Origin: Fibrobacterota bacterium
GTDB lineage: Bacteria; Fibrobacterota; Chitinivibrionia; Chitinivibrionales; Chitinispirillaceae
Assembly (NCBI GenBank): GCA_023436145.1
Contig: JAEZKP010000016.1
Span: 124,001 to 188,000, forward strand
Direction: 5' to 3'
Length of the DNA stretch: 64,000 nt
Of the stretch, positions 42,218-50,817 are shown one piece after another. The first letter of the stretch is position 1, and every line of letters begins with the position of its first letter. The translations under genes and the position numbers were made by a program. The notes beneath the pieces are model-generated. The model ran no database searches. It worked only from the letters and a program-made list of their open reading frames with translations, and had not been told where the DNA came from.

Positions 42218-43939
42218 TCAAAGCTCAAGAAGCTCATTTTTCAGCATTATGCTGTATTTCTCTTTTAACTTTAGAAATTCTGCACCATCCGGTTCCCCCA
42301 TTAAAGAATCAGCCGCTAAAGTCACATATCCCAGTCGAAACGCCAGGTATGCAACATTGAAAAACGGCTGTCGCATAAAAACAGATGAATCGATGGGAAC
42401 AAATTTTTCCAGAAAATGACTTCTTTTTCTTTTGTCTAATTCGAATTCAAAACAAAACCCTGCAATATCCCAACATATATTCTGAGAACCATGGAAAAAC
42501 TGATCACAATGATGCTCGATATGATCCACCTTCATGAAACCGGTACCTGTTTTTAAAAAATCCTGAGGCAACATGTGACCATCGATTGCTATAGGAGCCT
42601 CTTCATATAAAGCAGAAGTGTTCTGGCCAAATTTTTCCATATACCTGCACCACTGCTCACCCAACCCTTCCTTTATATTTACATAGATCATCTCCAGCAT
42701 CTGATCGTAGCCGACTCTTAATATGGAACTCATGGATTTACGCATCATTGACAGGTATTCTTTTACAAAATCAATCAATTCATCATTAACATCGGATGTT
42801 TGTAAAATTTTACCCTCGATAAATTCCATCACTGCAAACCCACTGGACAACTGATTTACCTGTGGTGTAAATCCCGTTTCACTAAGTTTATTTGCCCGCA
42901 CTACATATCGGCTACCATATTTACCTAATCCGACAAATTTGGCAATCCAATAGTTTTTCCCGTTTTCTAAAAGGTATTTCCTCCGCTCATGATGAGGATG
43001 CACAGCTGGAAAATCTAAGGAATTTTTAATAAAATGATTCCTCCACATCCCTGCAGAGATATCACAAACTATCTTTTTTTGAAGATTTTTTTCCAATTTT
43101 CCATTTAAAATCCACTGATTCTCAAAACTGCCAGTATACTTATCATAATCGCTCCATAATTTTCTGGCATCCTCAGATATAAAACGATCAGCTGAAGGCA
43201 ACCAACTGGGAAAAAGCAGAGTTCTTTCCTCAGCAATATCAAGATTTCTCAAAGCTTTTAATGCCCCACCAAAGGATGAGCCACTTAGCCCCGGCCCTTC
43301 ATCCACAATCAGCACATAGTGATCCGTACTTTGTTGAATTATCTGTTTAACCTGCTCATCCAGAATCAAATACCGATCAAAGGGATGTCCTCTCGGCCTT
43401 ACGGTCAAGGATTTAACGATACAACCTCCACTTTGTAATTGCGCACCAACCAGAGCAGACAAAGAAGTCCCGATACTCCTTAATCCCAAAACAAGCGCAT
43501 TTTCTGGCTTTTTCTCCTTAAAAAAAACCTGTGCTGCCTCCATGTATACTTCAGGATAAAGTCCATAATACACAAACCCCTCTGGCACATTTAACTGAAT
43601 CTGCTGCGGAAGTGGCATTGACTTAAGAGCAGAAAGAATACTCTTTAATTCAAATAAACTGTCCATCAGAAACAGCCCTTTTGCCCATAAAGAAAACAAA
43701 ACATCACCGGCCTTCATCGACATCTGACGACAGATGATAATCTGCCGGTTTATAAGATCCAGTTTATTACAGAAAAAATCGGTGATACCAGTCTCCAGCT
43801 CACCACATTCGATCAGCAGACTGACTGCCATATCATAAATATCGGACCTGGTAGGAATTGCCATATCCACAATCTTCTCGATAGAAGCAATCTGCTCATT
43901 TACAGTTATATGCTGTCTGTAATTACGGTAAACTATCAT
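42218..43939 (-). CDS. Phosphoribosyltransferase-kinase fusion-like protein
   Basis: The 573-residue protein has no single known family I can name. Residues about 120-240 look like a type I phosphoribosyltransferase fold: a LGLRSIGTSL loop (151-160) and a PRPP-loop-like VDEGPGLSGSS (212-222). The C-terminal half resembles aminoglycoside/choline-kinase-type enzymes: FAVMEFIEG, then a catalytic-loop-like IAIDGHMLPQDFL and a WDIAGFCFEF block. I infer a two-step enzyme acting on a ribose or sugar-phosphate metabolite. It overlaps the upstream histidine phosphatase gene by 17 bases. Confidence 0.55.
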   Translation of the reverse strand: MIVYRNYRQHITVNEQIASIEKIVDMAIPTRSDIYDMAVSLLIECGELETGITDFFCNKLDLINRQIIICRQMSMKAGDVLFSLWAKGLFLMDSLFELKSILSALKSMPLPQQIQLNVPEGFVYYGLYPEVYMEAAQVFFKEKKPENALVLGLRSIGTSLSALVGAQLQSGGCIVKSLTVRPRGHPFDRYLILDEQVKQIIQQSTDHYVLIVDEGPGLSGSSFGGALKALRNLDIAEERTLLFPSWLPSADRFISEDARKLWSDYDKYTGSFENQWILNGKLEKNLQKKIVCDISAGMWRNHFIKNSLDFPAVHPHHERRKYLLENGKNYWIAKFVGLGKYGSRYVVRANKLSETGFTPQVNQLSSGFAVMEFIEGKILQTSDVNDELIDFVKEYLSMMRKSMSSILRVGYDQMLEMIYVNIKEGLGEQWCRYMEKFGQNTSALYEEAPIAIDGHMLPQDFLKTGTGFMKVDHIEHHCDQFFHGSQNICWDIAGFCFEFELDKRKRSHFLEKFVPIDSSVFMRQPFFNVAYLAFRLGYVTLAADSLMGEPDGAEFLKLKEKYSIMLKNELLEL

Positions 43940-44543
43940 GAACCGAATCCTGTTCCTGTAAATAATTATTAACAGTCAGTACTTGTGTACCGTAGTCATC
44001 AATTTCTAGTATTGAAACCGATGCAGGCTGTACATCAAAACGTAATAGAAAATCCAGAGGAATCCCTGCATAGTGAGCAATGGCTGATTTGATCGGATCA
44101 CCATGACTGACCAGAACAACCGTACCACTGTGAACTTTTCTTATCCGCTCCATAAAAGCACTCATCCGGCAGGCTACTTCCAGCATCATCTCTCCATCTG
44201 GAATTCTTACTCTACCTCTGTAAGTATTGTACTGAGCCCATAATGGATCAAAAGAAAGCTCTTCAAAACTCTTACCGGTCCACAGTCCATAATCGACCTC
44301 TGAAAGATCCTCAACTATGTTAAGAGATAGCCCTCTTTGAACAGCCAGAGGCAAAGCGGTTTCTCTGGCACGTTCCAAAGGACTGCAATATATCGCTTCG
44401 ATTTCCGTTTCTTTTAAGCGATCAACCAGCTCTATTGCCTGCTTTTTCCCTCTCTCACTGAGGTGAATTCCGCTTTTTCTGCCGGAAATATATCTTCCCA
44501 CCGGATCGCAATGCCCATGACGTATAAGCATAAATGCAGTCAT
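43923..44543 (-). CDS. Histidine phosphatase family protein
   Basis: The ATG at 44543 overlaps the GNAT stop (ATGA) and is the natural start, 206 residues; the longer frame adds 19 residues inside the upstream gene. The phosphohistidine motif LIRHGHCD, then GRKSGIHLSERGKKQA, the YCSPLERARETA block and VSHGDPIKSA form a complete branch-1 active site. It is a CobC/phosphoglycerate-mutase-like phosphatase. It is a paralogue of the gene at 49268-49885, sharing the GR..G.HLS..G..QA pattern. It probably removes phosphate from a small sugar intermediate. Confidence 0.85.
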   Translation of the reverse strand: MTAFMLIRHGHCDPVGRYISGRKSGIHLSERGKKQAIELVDRLKETEIEAIYCSPLERARETALPLAVQRGLSLNIVEDLSEVDYGLWTGKSFEELSFDPLWAQYNTYRGRVRIPDGEMMLEVACRMSAFMERIRKVHSGTVVLVSHGDPIKSAIAHYAGIPLDFLLRFDVQPASVSILEIDDYGTQVLTVNNYLQEQDSVHDSLP

Positions 44544-45547
44544 TCGCACTCTCTTTTTTTTAATTGGATTCTGGAGTTGATGGAATAAACCGGTCTCCAA
44601 TAGCTCTTGTAAGTTTCATTTCCCCGTAAGAAATCAAAGTTTTCTGCACCTCTTTTTAATGCATCTTCAATGACATGGAAAAGAAGCAACGCTCCAGGGC
44701 TATACTGTTTCATCAAAGGATCAAATCCACCCAGATATGCGTAAACAGTGTTGTTGCAAGTCAGCGTATAATAGGTAGCAATTGACTTTAAATTATACCA
44801 CATTTCATGAATTCTCAATAATCCGTTTATTAAAAGTCCGGGAGCAGCCTCTTTATGAAAGTTCTTTAATGAATCAGCGTAAAGTACACCCATCTGATTC
44901 TTACTTTCCCATCTGGCCTGATGCAACATAAAAAACCTTTGAAGGAAATTTTCCAAACTATTTACATCTGCAGTTTCAAGGTAATATCCGCCACTGCTAC
45001 TGAGCGCTCTGGCTGCATGGGAAAGATTCTTTCTTAAATTTTTAGGTAATTGTGTTCTGAATTTTTCCATATTGGATGGTAACTCAAGACGGGAACAGAT
45101 ATTCCAGTCGCTTCTTTTAGCCACAAATATATCCGGATAGTTGCAGTGAAGAAGTATGCTGCTTTCAGGAATATCCTGCAGATCACACTCATCCCACTGA
45201 GACCCGATATCAGCTAAATACCCCAGCACCGAATCAGCCACCACACTCTCATAATCAGGTAACGCGATTATATCCAAATAATCAGTTATTCCGGTACCAA
45301 CAAAGCATAATATTTTTTTTCCACTCTGTTTTTTGTAAATGAAAAAAAGTGCAATTCCTGCCAATAGATCCCCATCATAGAAAGTCAGTGCCTTTAGTTC
45401 CCCTCCACCAAAATTCCTCCACCAGGGTAATAACCATTGAGGGAATTGAAAAGGAGTAATAAGTCTGCATTTATTACATAGTTCAGTCCAGGCGGGAACA
45501 ATTTTCTCCAGTGCCGAGAGTTCGGTTTCGTTAGTTGCTACTTTCAC
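44540..45547 (-). CDS. GNAT_6 (CelD/BcsL-like) acyltransferase
   Basis: The 335-residue protein fits the GNAT_6 family found in exopolysaccharide clusters: ITPFQFPQWLLPWWRNFG, KNLRKNLSHAARAL, and YLGGFDPLMKQYSPGALLLFHVIEDALKRGAENFDFLRGNE-like end (residues about 265-310). Family members add acyl groups to sugars or lipids. The gene is overlapped by the phosphatase and lies 20 bases after the GT4 gene. Confidence 0.8.
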   Translation of the reverse strand: MKVATNETELSALEKIVPAWTELCNKCRLITPFQFPQWLLPWWRNFGGGELKALTFYDGDLLAGIALFFIYKKQSGKKILCFVGTGITDYLDIIALPDYESVVADSVLGYLADIGSQWDECDLQDIPESSILLHCNYPDIFVAKRSDWNICSRLELPSNMEKFRTQLPKNLRKNLSHAARALSSSGGYYLETADVNSLENFLQRFFMLHQARWESKNQMGVLYADSLKNFHKEAAPGLLINGLLRIHEMWYNLKSIATYYTLTCNNTVYAYLGGFDPLMKQYSPGALLLFHVIEDALKRGAENFDFLRGNETYKSYWRPVYSINSRIQLKKRECE

Positions 45548-45566
45548 AAGTTGCCTCTAATCGTAA

Positions 45567-46613
45567 CTAAAAACTATTACCATCGATGATATTTTCGTAC
45601 AGTTGCAAATATTGTGAAGTCATCCTAGACACAGCATAATAATCTTTAGCCATATTATGACATTTGATGGGATCGATTTTAGCAATTTCCAGAATCGCCT
45701 CAGACATTTCCATCTCATCATTCACCAGAAAACCATTTTCACCCTGCCTTATTAAATCGTTTAATGCTCCAGCCTTAAAAGCTACTACCGGTACTCCAAA
45801 AGCCATAGCCTCCATGGCCACCAGAGAACTGGTTTCCTCCACAAGACTAGGGACTAAAAGACATAACGCATGACGAAATAACCGTTTTTTCCGGACATTT
45901 CCTACCTCCCCAATAAACACACATTCGTTATTATCTATAGCCGGTCTTATTTTCTGGTGGAAATAAATCAGGTGCTCATCGTAAGGATACACACTGCCGG
46001 CCAGAACAAATGGCAGTTTCACATTTCTGGATGCTTTTATTGCCAGATGATATCCTTTTTCGGGACAGATTCTGCCCATGGATAGAGTGTATTTCCCAGT
46101 ACCTCTAACTGGTATGCATTCAGGGATATCAACCCCATTTTCAATAAGAGAAACTGGCCCACCAATCTTGCTTCGGTATTTGAAAAACTGAAAACTGGAA
46201 ACACAATTGTAATGAACTCCTTTGATAGAGAAGCTCTCAGCTTTATACCAGTCCAGCGGAAGATGCAAAGTGACTAAAGCAGCAATATCAGCTTCGGGAA
46301 AATACTCGGCAAAATCCAACCCGTGGAAATGAATAAGATCGATTTTTTTATTCCATATGATTTCGGAAAGTTTTCTTCTATAATGTTTGTAAAATTTTTT
46401 TCTGAAAGCATCATCTATAAGATCGCAAGTAAAATCAAATTCAATCAGCTGACCATTTACCGATGATCCTTTCTGAGCAAACACCAATGAATTGTTTCCA
46501 GAACTGGTAATAGCCAGATCCAGATGATTCAAAATCTGCTCAGCTCCCCCGGCAGTACTCTCTGAAATTCTTGCAAAGGGGAAAGCAACACTCAGAATAG
46601 TCCGCTTATTCAT
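45567..46613 (-). CDS. Glycosyltransferase family 4 (GT-B fold)
   Basis: The 348-residue protein has an N-terminal acceptor half (AFPFARISESTAGGAEQIL) and the donor half with GRICPEKGYHLAI and the ETSSLVAMEAMAFGVPVVAFKAG E-x7-E-type region. It would transfer a sugar from a nucleotide donor. It overlaps the PIG-L gene by 8 bases. Confidence 0.85.
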   Translation of the reverse strand: MNKRTILSVAFPFARISESTAGGAEQILNHLDLAITSSGNNSLVFAQKGSSVNGQLIEFDFTCDLIDDAFRKKFYKHYRRKLSEIIWNKKIDLIHFHGLDFAEYFPEADIAALVTLHLPLDWYKAESFSIKGVHYNCVSSFQFFKYRSKIGGPVSLIENGVDIPECIPVRGTGKYTLSMGRICPEKGYHLAIKASRNVKLPFVLAGSVYPYDEHLIYFHQKIRPAIDNNECVFIGEVGNVRKKRLFRHALCLLVPSLVEETSSLVAMEAMAFGVPVVAFKAGALNDLIRQGENGFLVNDEMEMSEAILEIAKIDPIKCHNMAKDYYAVSRMTSQYLQLYENIIDGNSF

Positions 46614-47451
46614 GACAATCGTTTAATTTCAGTAGATTTATAGTTTCTTCTGCCAGCAGATTCCAGTTACCGGCACTCATTCCCCAATCAAAAAACTCGT
46701 AAAGTAATATTCCCCGATGCGGAGGTTTTTTAAAATTGTAAACAGGAGCTTTGCGAAAACGCTCCACATTGAGAGGAAAGTTGGCCAAAGTTTTCCACTG
46801 TGAAGCATAGTACTGAATGAGCTTTTTTTTAGCTTCAATCTGATTTTGGTCCAGATGAACCGACCATATGGGAATTTGGGGATAGTCGATAAACTGATAA
46901 TAGATCATCTCAGAGCTTCCGTTCCCGTGATAACAGGCATATTCAATCACCTCAGGAGCATATTGCAGTCTTTTTTTTAACAAGTTAATTGATGCCCACA
47001 CCGCAAAAGCAGTTGTATCGTGGTCAGGATGCCCGCCTTCATAAGCATGAGTAAAAACAATATCCGGTTTATAGGTTTGCAGTAGTTCCGTTATTTTGTG
47101 GCAGATCGCTCCCATATGAAATGATGCCTGCTGATCAATAAATCCTAGCTGGAAAACCTGGGATTCGGTTATTCCGGCACTATACATGGCATTCAATTGT
47201 TCCTGAAATCGGGCCTTGGAATATGCTTCACGAGTAGAGTAACCTGCAGCAATAGCATCATCCATTTTCTTGGGTGCACCATCGGTGATGTTTACAATTT
47301 TTAACTTGTCTCTCAGGTAATGAAGCAATGATGCAGAACCTAATACTTCATCATCAGGGTGTGCACAGAACAGGACAACCGAAGGCACAGAAGACATACT
47401 GGTGAGCTTTTTATTACAGAAATCAATTATTATATCCAGTGGTTTTTTCAT
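46606..47451 (-). CDS. PIG-L/LmbE family deacetylase
   Basis: The 281-residue protein has the zinc-binding AHPDDE motif (30-35) and the later HPDHD motif (about 138-142), with VNITDGAPKK between. The family removes N-acetyl groups from GlcNAc-type sugars (PIG-L, BshB, MshB). A GlcNAc-bearing intermediate in this pathway is therefore likely (inference). The start overlaps the nucleotidyltransferase stop by four bases. Confidence 0.87.
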   Translation of the reverse strand: MKKPLDIIIDFCNKKLTSMSSVPSVVLFCAHPDDEVLGSASLLHYLRDKLKIVNITDGAPKKMDDAIAAGYSTREAYSKARFQEQLNAMYSAGITESQVFQLGFIDQQASFHMGAICHKITELLQTYKPDIVFTHAYEGGHPDHDTTAFAVWASINLLKKRLQYAPEVIEYACYHGNGSSEMIYYQFIDYPQIPIWSVHLDQNQIEAKKKLIQYYASQWKTLANFPLNVERFRKAPVYNFKKPPHRGILLYEFFDWGMSAGNWNLLAEETINLLKLNDCHE

Positions 47452-48200
47452 ATTTCTGAAACATTCTGTTGATAATTAATTAACATTTGCATGGCATCAC
47501 GATATCCCCCTAAAGTGCCGACATCCACATAAGCTCTGCCAGTCTTGTAGGCATAAGCGGTACCACCATTTTCCAGATATGCATTTACCAGTGTACCAAA
47601 ATATTCATCCTTTCGCCCCTGACAACACCACAACCTATACAGATCATACATAACCGAACCAGGCATTTTGAATGCACCCCAGATCCACTTTTCTTTTGTT
47701 TTCACATTTTTAACCTTAACATTTTTCACCCGGTTATCTTTATCGGTTTCCACCGCATCATACAGAAAAGGTTTATCCACCGGAAAGAGTAAAAAGGAAA
47801 ACTGATTATCCGGAAGATTCAGAAGGCTGCCGGCTGGAAACCAGATAGTATCCGGAAGCCCCACAATGACCTGATCTGAACTGTTTATAAGAGGTAAAGC
47901 GCAAAAGATGGCATCACAAAGTCCACTTGGATTCTGTTGAACAGTGTAACAGAAATGCATTCCATTTGTACCGTTCCCAAAATATCTTAGAATATCACTC
48001 TTGGCAGGAGAAATAACCATGCAGATATTAGAAACACCAGCTATTTTCATTCTTTCTATCAGATATTCGCTTACAGCTCTGGGACGCTCCACATTATTAT
48101 GTGTTAAACTCCCCACCGGAAGAAGCTCCTTTGAAAATGCTAACGGCTGGATTCTTGACCCACACCCCGCTGATGGTATTATTCCCCAGTTTATTCCCAT
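47448..48200 (-). CDS. Sugar nucleotidyltransferase
   Basis: The 250-residue protein has the nucleotidyltransferase signature IIPSAGCGSRIQPLAFSKELLPVG at its start (a variant of GxGTRxxPxT..KxxxPv), GLPDTIWFPAG for the metal site, and a WIWGAFKMPG block. It belongs with RmlA/GalU-type enzymes that make NDP-sugars from sugar-1-phosphate. AAGGAG lies before the ATG. Confidence 0.83.
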   Translation of the reverse strand: MGINWGIIPSAGCGSRIQPLAFSKELLPVGSLTHNNVERPRAVSEYLIERMKIAGVSNICMVISPAKSDILRYFGNGTNGMHFCYTVQQNPSGLCDAIFCALPLINSSDQVIVGLPDTIWFPAGSLLNLPDNQFSFLLFPVDKPFLYDAVETDKDNRVKNVKVKNVKTKEKWIWGAFKMPGSVMYDLYRLWCCQGRKDEYFGTLVNAYLENGGTAYAYKTGRAYVDVGTLGGYRDAMQMLINYQQNVSEI

Positions 48201-48212
48201 ATTCGGAACTCC

Positions 48213-49271
48213 TTAGATTCCACTTAATATTGCAATCAATTCCTGAGCCCGTTTTTCAGCAGTATGCTCCCTCAGTACTCTTCTTCTTGCTACCTTTGCC
48301 AATTTTTGTCTTTCTTTTTCAGGCATTTTTAACGCAGAAATCACCTCCTCAGCAGAGTTAACCAGAATTATCTCTTCTGCAGGATTAAAAAAAGTCTCCA
48401 TGCCAGCCCAGCTATCGCTTATAATTGGAACTTCACATAAAGCAGCCTCAAAAAGCCTTCCTGAAGCACAAAAACCCATATCCGCCATTGCATCTCTGGT
48501 GATATTTAAAGTAAATGAACTGGAGCAATAAAAACTTGAGTGCTCAGGTGGTGCCACATGAGGTAAATAGTCGATATTGGCGGTTAAACCAATCTCAGCC
48601 GGATATTGAGCACCAGCCAGAATGAAACGTTCACTTTGTAAAATAGATGCAGGTTTAAAAAATAACTCATCCAGTTTTTTCTGCCGATCCGCTGCATAAG
48701 TTCCCAAATAGGAAAGTGCACCGGCAAATTTATCTATCCTGCAGGTAGGAAAATGAAGCTGCGGGTCAGCACTCCCGTAAAGCGCAAATACCAGCCTGGC
48801 TCCCAATACACTTTTCAATTTCTCAAGCGCAACGCCACCAGTATAACTTAACACCAGATCAAACTGACCCAAACCCGTTCGGGGAATATAATCGGGCCAA
48901 ATACCATTCTCAATGTTTCTAAGCGTTACTGGAGTGTCCAGATCATAAAATACCTTTAATTTGTTATGATCAATTATCATATCCGTTGCTTCGATAGCAT
49001 CCGGACAGTAAGAGGTGACTATGGAAACATCCGCCAGCCTGATCCACTTCTGAGCTTCTTTTCTTATCTGATTCCAGTTTTTATACAAAACAAGAGTCAA
49101 TCCGCTACATTTTTCAAAGTCACGGTTACTGGCATAATAATCAACATCTTTCTCAAAAAAGACCACCTGATGTTTCTTAGCGGTCAATGCGGATATAAGC
49201 CCCCTCCAGATAGTGGCATGTCCATTTCCCCAGGAGGAGCTGATTGATAGTCCAAATATGACAATTTTCAT
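48213..49271 (-). CDS. CgeB-type glycosyltransferase (copy 1)
   Basis: The 352-residue protein opens with IVIFGLSISSSWGNGHATIWRGLI and ends with a donor-binding half: RLFEAALCEVPIISDSW (about 270-286). It matches the CgeB/Glyco_trans_1_2 group named for the Bacillus spore-crust protein. It is closest in pattern to the copy at 50818-51945 (both begin with GLSI(S/T)SSWGNGHAT). The start overlaps the phosphatase stop by four bases. Confidence 0.83.
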   Translation of the reverse strand: MKIVIFGLSISSSWGNGHATIWRGLISALTAKKHQVVFFEKDVDYYASNRDFEKCSGLTLVLYKNWNQIRKEAQKWIRLADVSIVTSYCPDAIEATDMIIDHNKLKVFYDLDTPVTLRNIENGIWPDYIPRTGLGQFDLVLSYTGGVALEKLKSVLGARLVFALYGSADPQLHFPTCRIDKFAGALSYLGTYAADRQKKLDELFFKPASILQSERFILAGAQYPAEIGLTANIDYLPHVAPPEHSSFYCSSSFTLNITRDAMADMGFCASGRLFEAALCEVPIISDSWAGMETFFNPAEEIILVNSAEEVISALKMPEKERQKLAKVARRRVLREHTAEKRAQELIAILSGI

Positions 49272-49885
49272 TCACTCTCCCGGAATAACTTAAAATCACC
49301 GGCAATATTAATCATGTCGATTACACTCTGATCCTTCTCAAAGCTCAGAACACTTACCGAACCGGTATCTACTGTCAGCCTTAGAAAAAGATCCAGCGAA
49401 ATTCCACCATAAAATGCTATAACCGATTTTATAGTGTCATTGTGACTGAAAACAGCAAAATCCCGTCCTTCATGCTTTTCTATTAACTGCTGCAGCTGCC
49501 CTACCATCCGGGACTGCACCTCAATCATCAACTCCCCACCCGGAATAACAGTTCCATTTCTGAAAAAATGGAACTGTTTCCAGCTGAAATCATTTTCCAG
49601 TTCAGAAAACTTCCTGTTTGTCCAATCCCCGAAATCTATTTCGTTAAAAGCTTCACAGATCTCCACCTTCAGCCTTTTGTTATCAGCAAGCGGCTTTGCC
49701 GTCTCCAGCGCCCTGTCCATTGGGCTGGAATAGATTGCCTCAAGTTTTCGATTCTTAAAAAAGTGCAGTAAATCTCTTGCCTGTTTTTGCCCATGACTGC
49801 TAAGATGCATCCCAGCCATTCTACCAGGCACCCTGTCTGCACAATCGATATTTCCATGCCGGATAAGGTAAACTGTGGTCTTCAT
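49268..49885 (-). CDS. Histidine phosphatase family protein (second copy)
   Basis: The 205-residue protein has YLIRHGNIDCADRVPGRMAGMHLSSHGQKQA, the YSSPMDRALETA block and FSHNDTIKSVIA, a complete histidine-phosphatase site. It is a diverged paralogue of the gene at 43923-44543, with both kept in one operon. Overlaps of four bases on both sides suggest translational coupling. Confidence 0.85.
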   Translation of the reverse strand: MKTTVYLIRHGNIDCADRVPGRMAGMHLSSHGQKQARDLLHFFKNRKLEAIYSSPMDRALETAKPLADNKRLKVEICEAFNEIDFGDWTNRKFSELENDFSWKQFHFFRNGTVIPGGELMIEVQSRMVGQLQQLIEKHEGRDFAVFSHNDTIKSVIAFYGGISLDLFLRLTVDTGSVSVLSFEKDQSVIDMINIAGDFKLFRESE

Positions 49886-50808
49886 ATTACTGAGCTTGTT
49901 TTGTTAAATGTACCGGTATACCTTGTATCTGCTGCTGCATACCTGTTAATCACCTGTGAAGCAAACTCTGCAAACTCCTGCGGCTCTGATGGTGGACTGG
50001 TGATAGAAGCCAGTTTACCTCTGGATGGTGGAGTGAAACAGAGAGTCAAAGTCGTGTCAAATTCCTGCAATTTCTCCATCTGGTAATCAAACCAGGAATA
50101 TGCATCTTCTCTATGCCAGTCTGCCCAGCTTATTCCGGTTCTCAATTTCTTTACACCCAATTTTTTCATCCACTTTACCGCCTCCTCCAGCCTGTGATCT
50201 CTGAAATGAAACCACTGACATATACCTATCTTCGGATTGAAAAACTGCATTGCAGGTTTAGGTGTACCATCTGCCCTAATCAACCCCATGTAAAAATGAC
50301 GGTAATAAGAGCTGCCCTCACTTTCTTTGTGTCTGGTGGTGGCCTCCCAGGCTGGCGGAAGATCCAGAAGACTATACCAGTATATCCGCTCCACTACTCC
50401 ATCCAAAAGCTCCATCGTCCTTTTCAGACCGAAAACCTGCACTTCATCTGCTCCAAAAGAGGATGCCCCAACCTCGGTAACCCATACCGGTAAATCACAA
50501 ACCGATTGAATATCCCGGATTTTCTGAGGCCACTCGTCAATTTGCCAGTGATTCCAGTCCAGGGGAAATCCGTGCACCGCAACAGCATCAAAACAATCAA
50601 GTAATCCATAGCTTTTCAATAAGGAAATAAACCTGGGATCTATAGGTGAAATTCCCCCCATAACTACCGTCAGAAAAGGATTCACCTCCTTTACCTTTTT
50701 AGCTGCAAGCATGGCCATTTGAGAAAAATCCTTCCATTGCGGATCTATAGTAAAATCCCAGTGAGACAGATTGTTTGGTTCATTCCAGATTTTTATTGCT
50801 TCAACCAT
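49882..50808 (-). CDS. Glycosidase-like protein with apparently permuted TIM barrel
   Basis: The 308-residue protein has both carboxylates of a clan A glycosidase: Glu10 in IWNEPNN and Glu112 in VTEVGAS, with FDAVAVHGFP and VERIYWYSLLDLP between and after. The segment expected to be N-terminal (IGICQWFHFRDH, LGVKKLRTGISWADWH, TLTLCFTPPSRG, up to FASQVINRY) comes at 193-290. The order is therefore beta4-beta8 followed by beta1-beta3, a circular permutation if the fold assignment is right. The family resembles GH39-like beta-xylosidase annotations. There is no signal peptide, so it acts in the cytosol. Confidence 0.7.
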   Translation of the reverse strand: MVEAIKIWNEPNNLSHWDFTIDPQWKDFSQMAMLAAKKVKEVNPFLTVVMGGISPIDPRFISLLKSYGLLDCFDAVAVHGFPLDWNHWQIDEWPQKIRDIQSVCDLPVWVTEVGASSFGADEVQVFGLKRTMELLDGVVERIYWYSLLDLPPAWEATTRHKESEGSSYYRHFYMGLIRADGTPKPAMQFFNPKIGICQWFHFRDHRLEEAVKWMKKLGVKKLRTGISWADWHREDAYSWFDYQMEKLQEFDTTLTLCFTPPSRGKLASITSPPSEPQEFAEFASQVINRYAAADTRYTGTFNKTSSVI

Positions 50809-50817
50809 TTTGACCTC

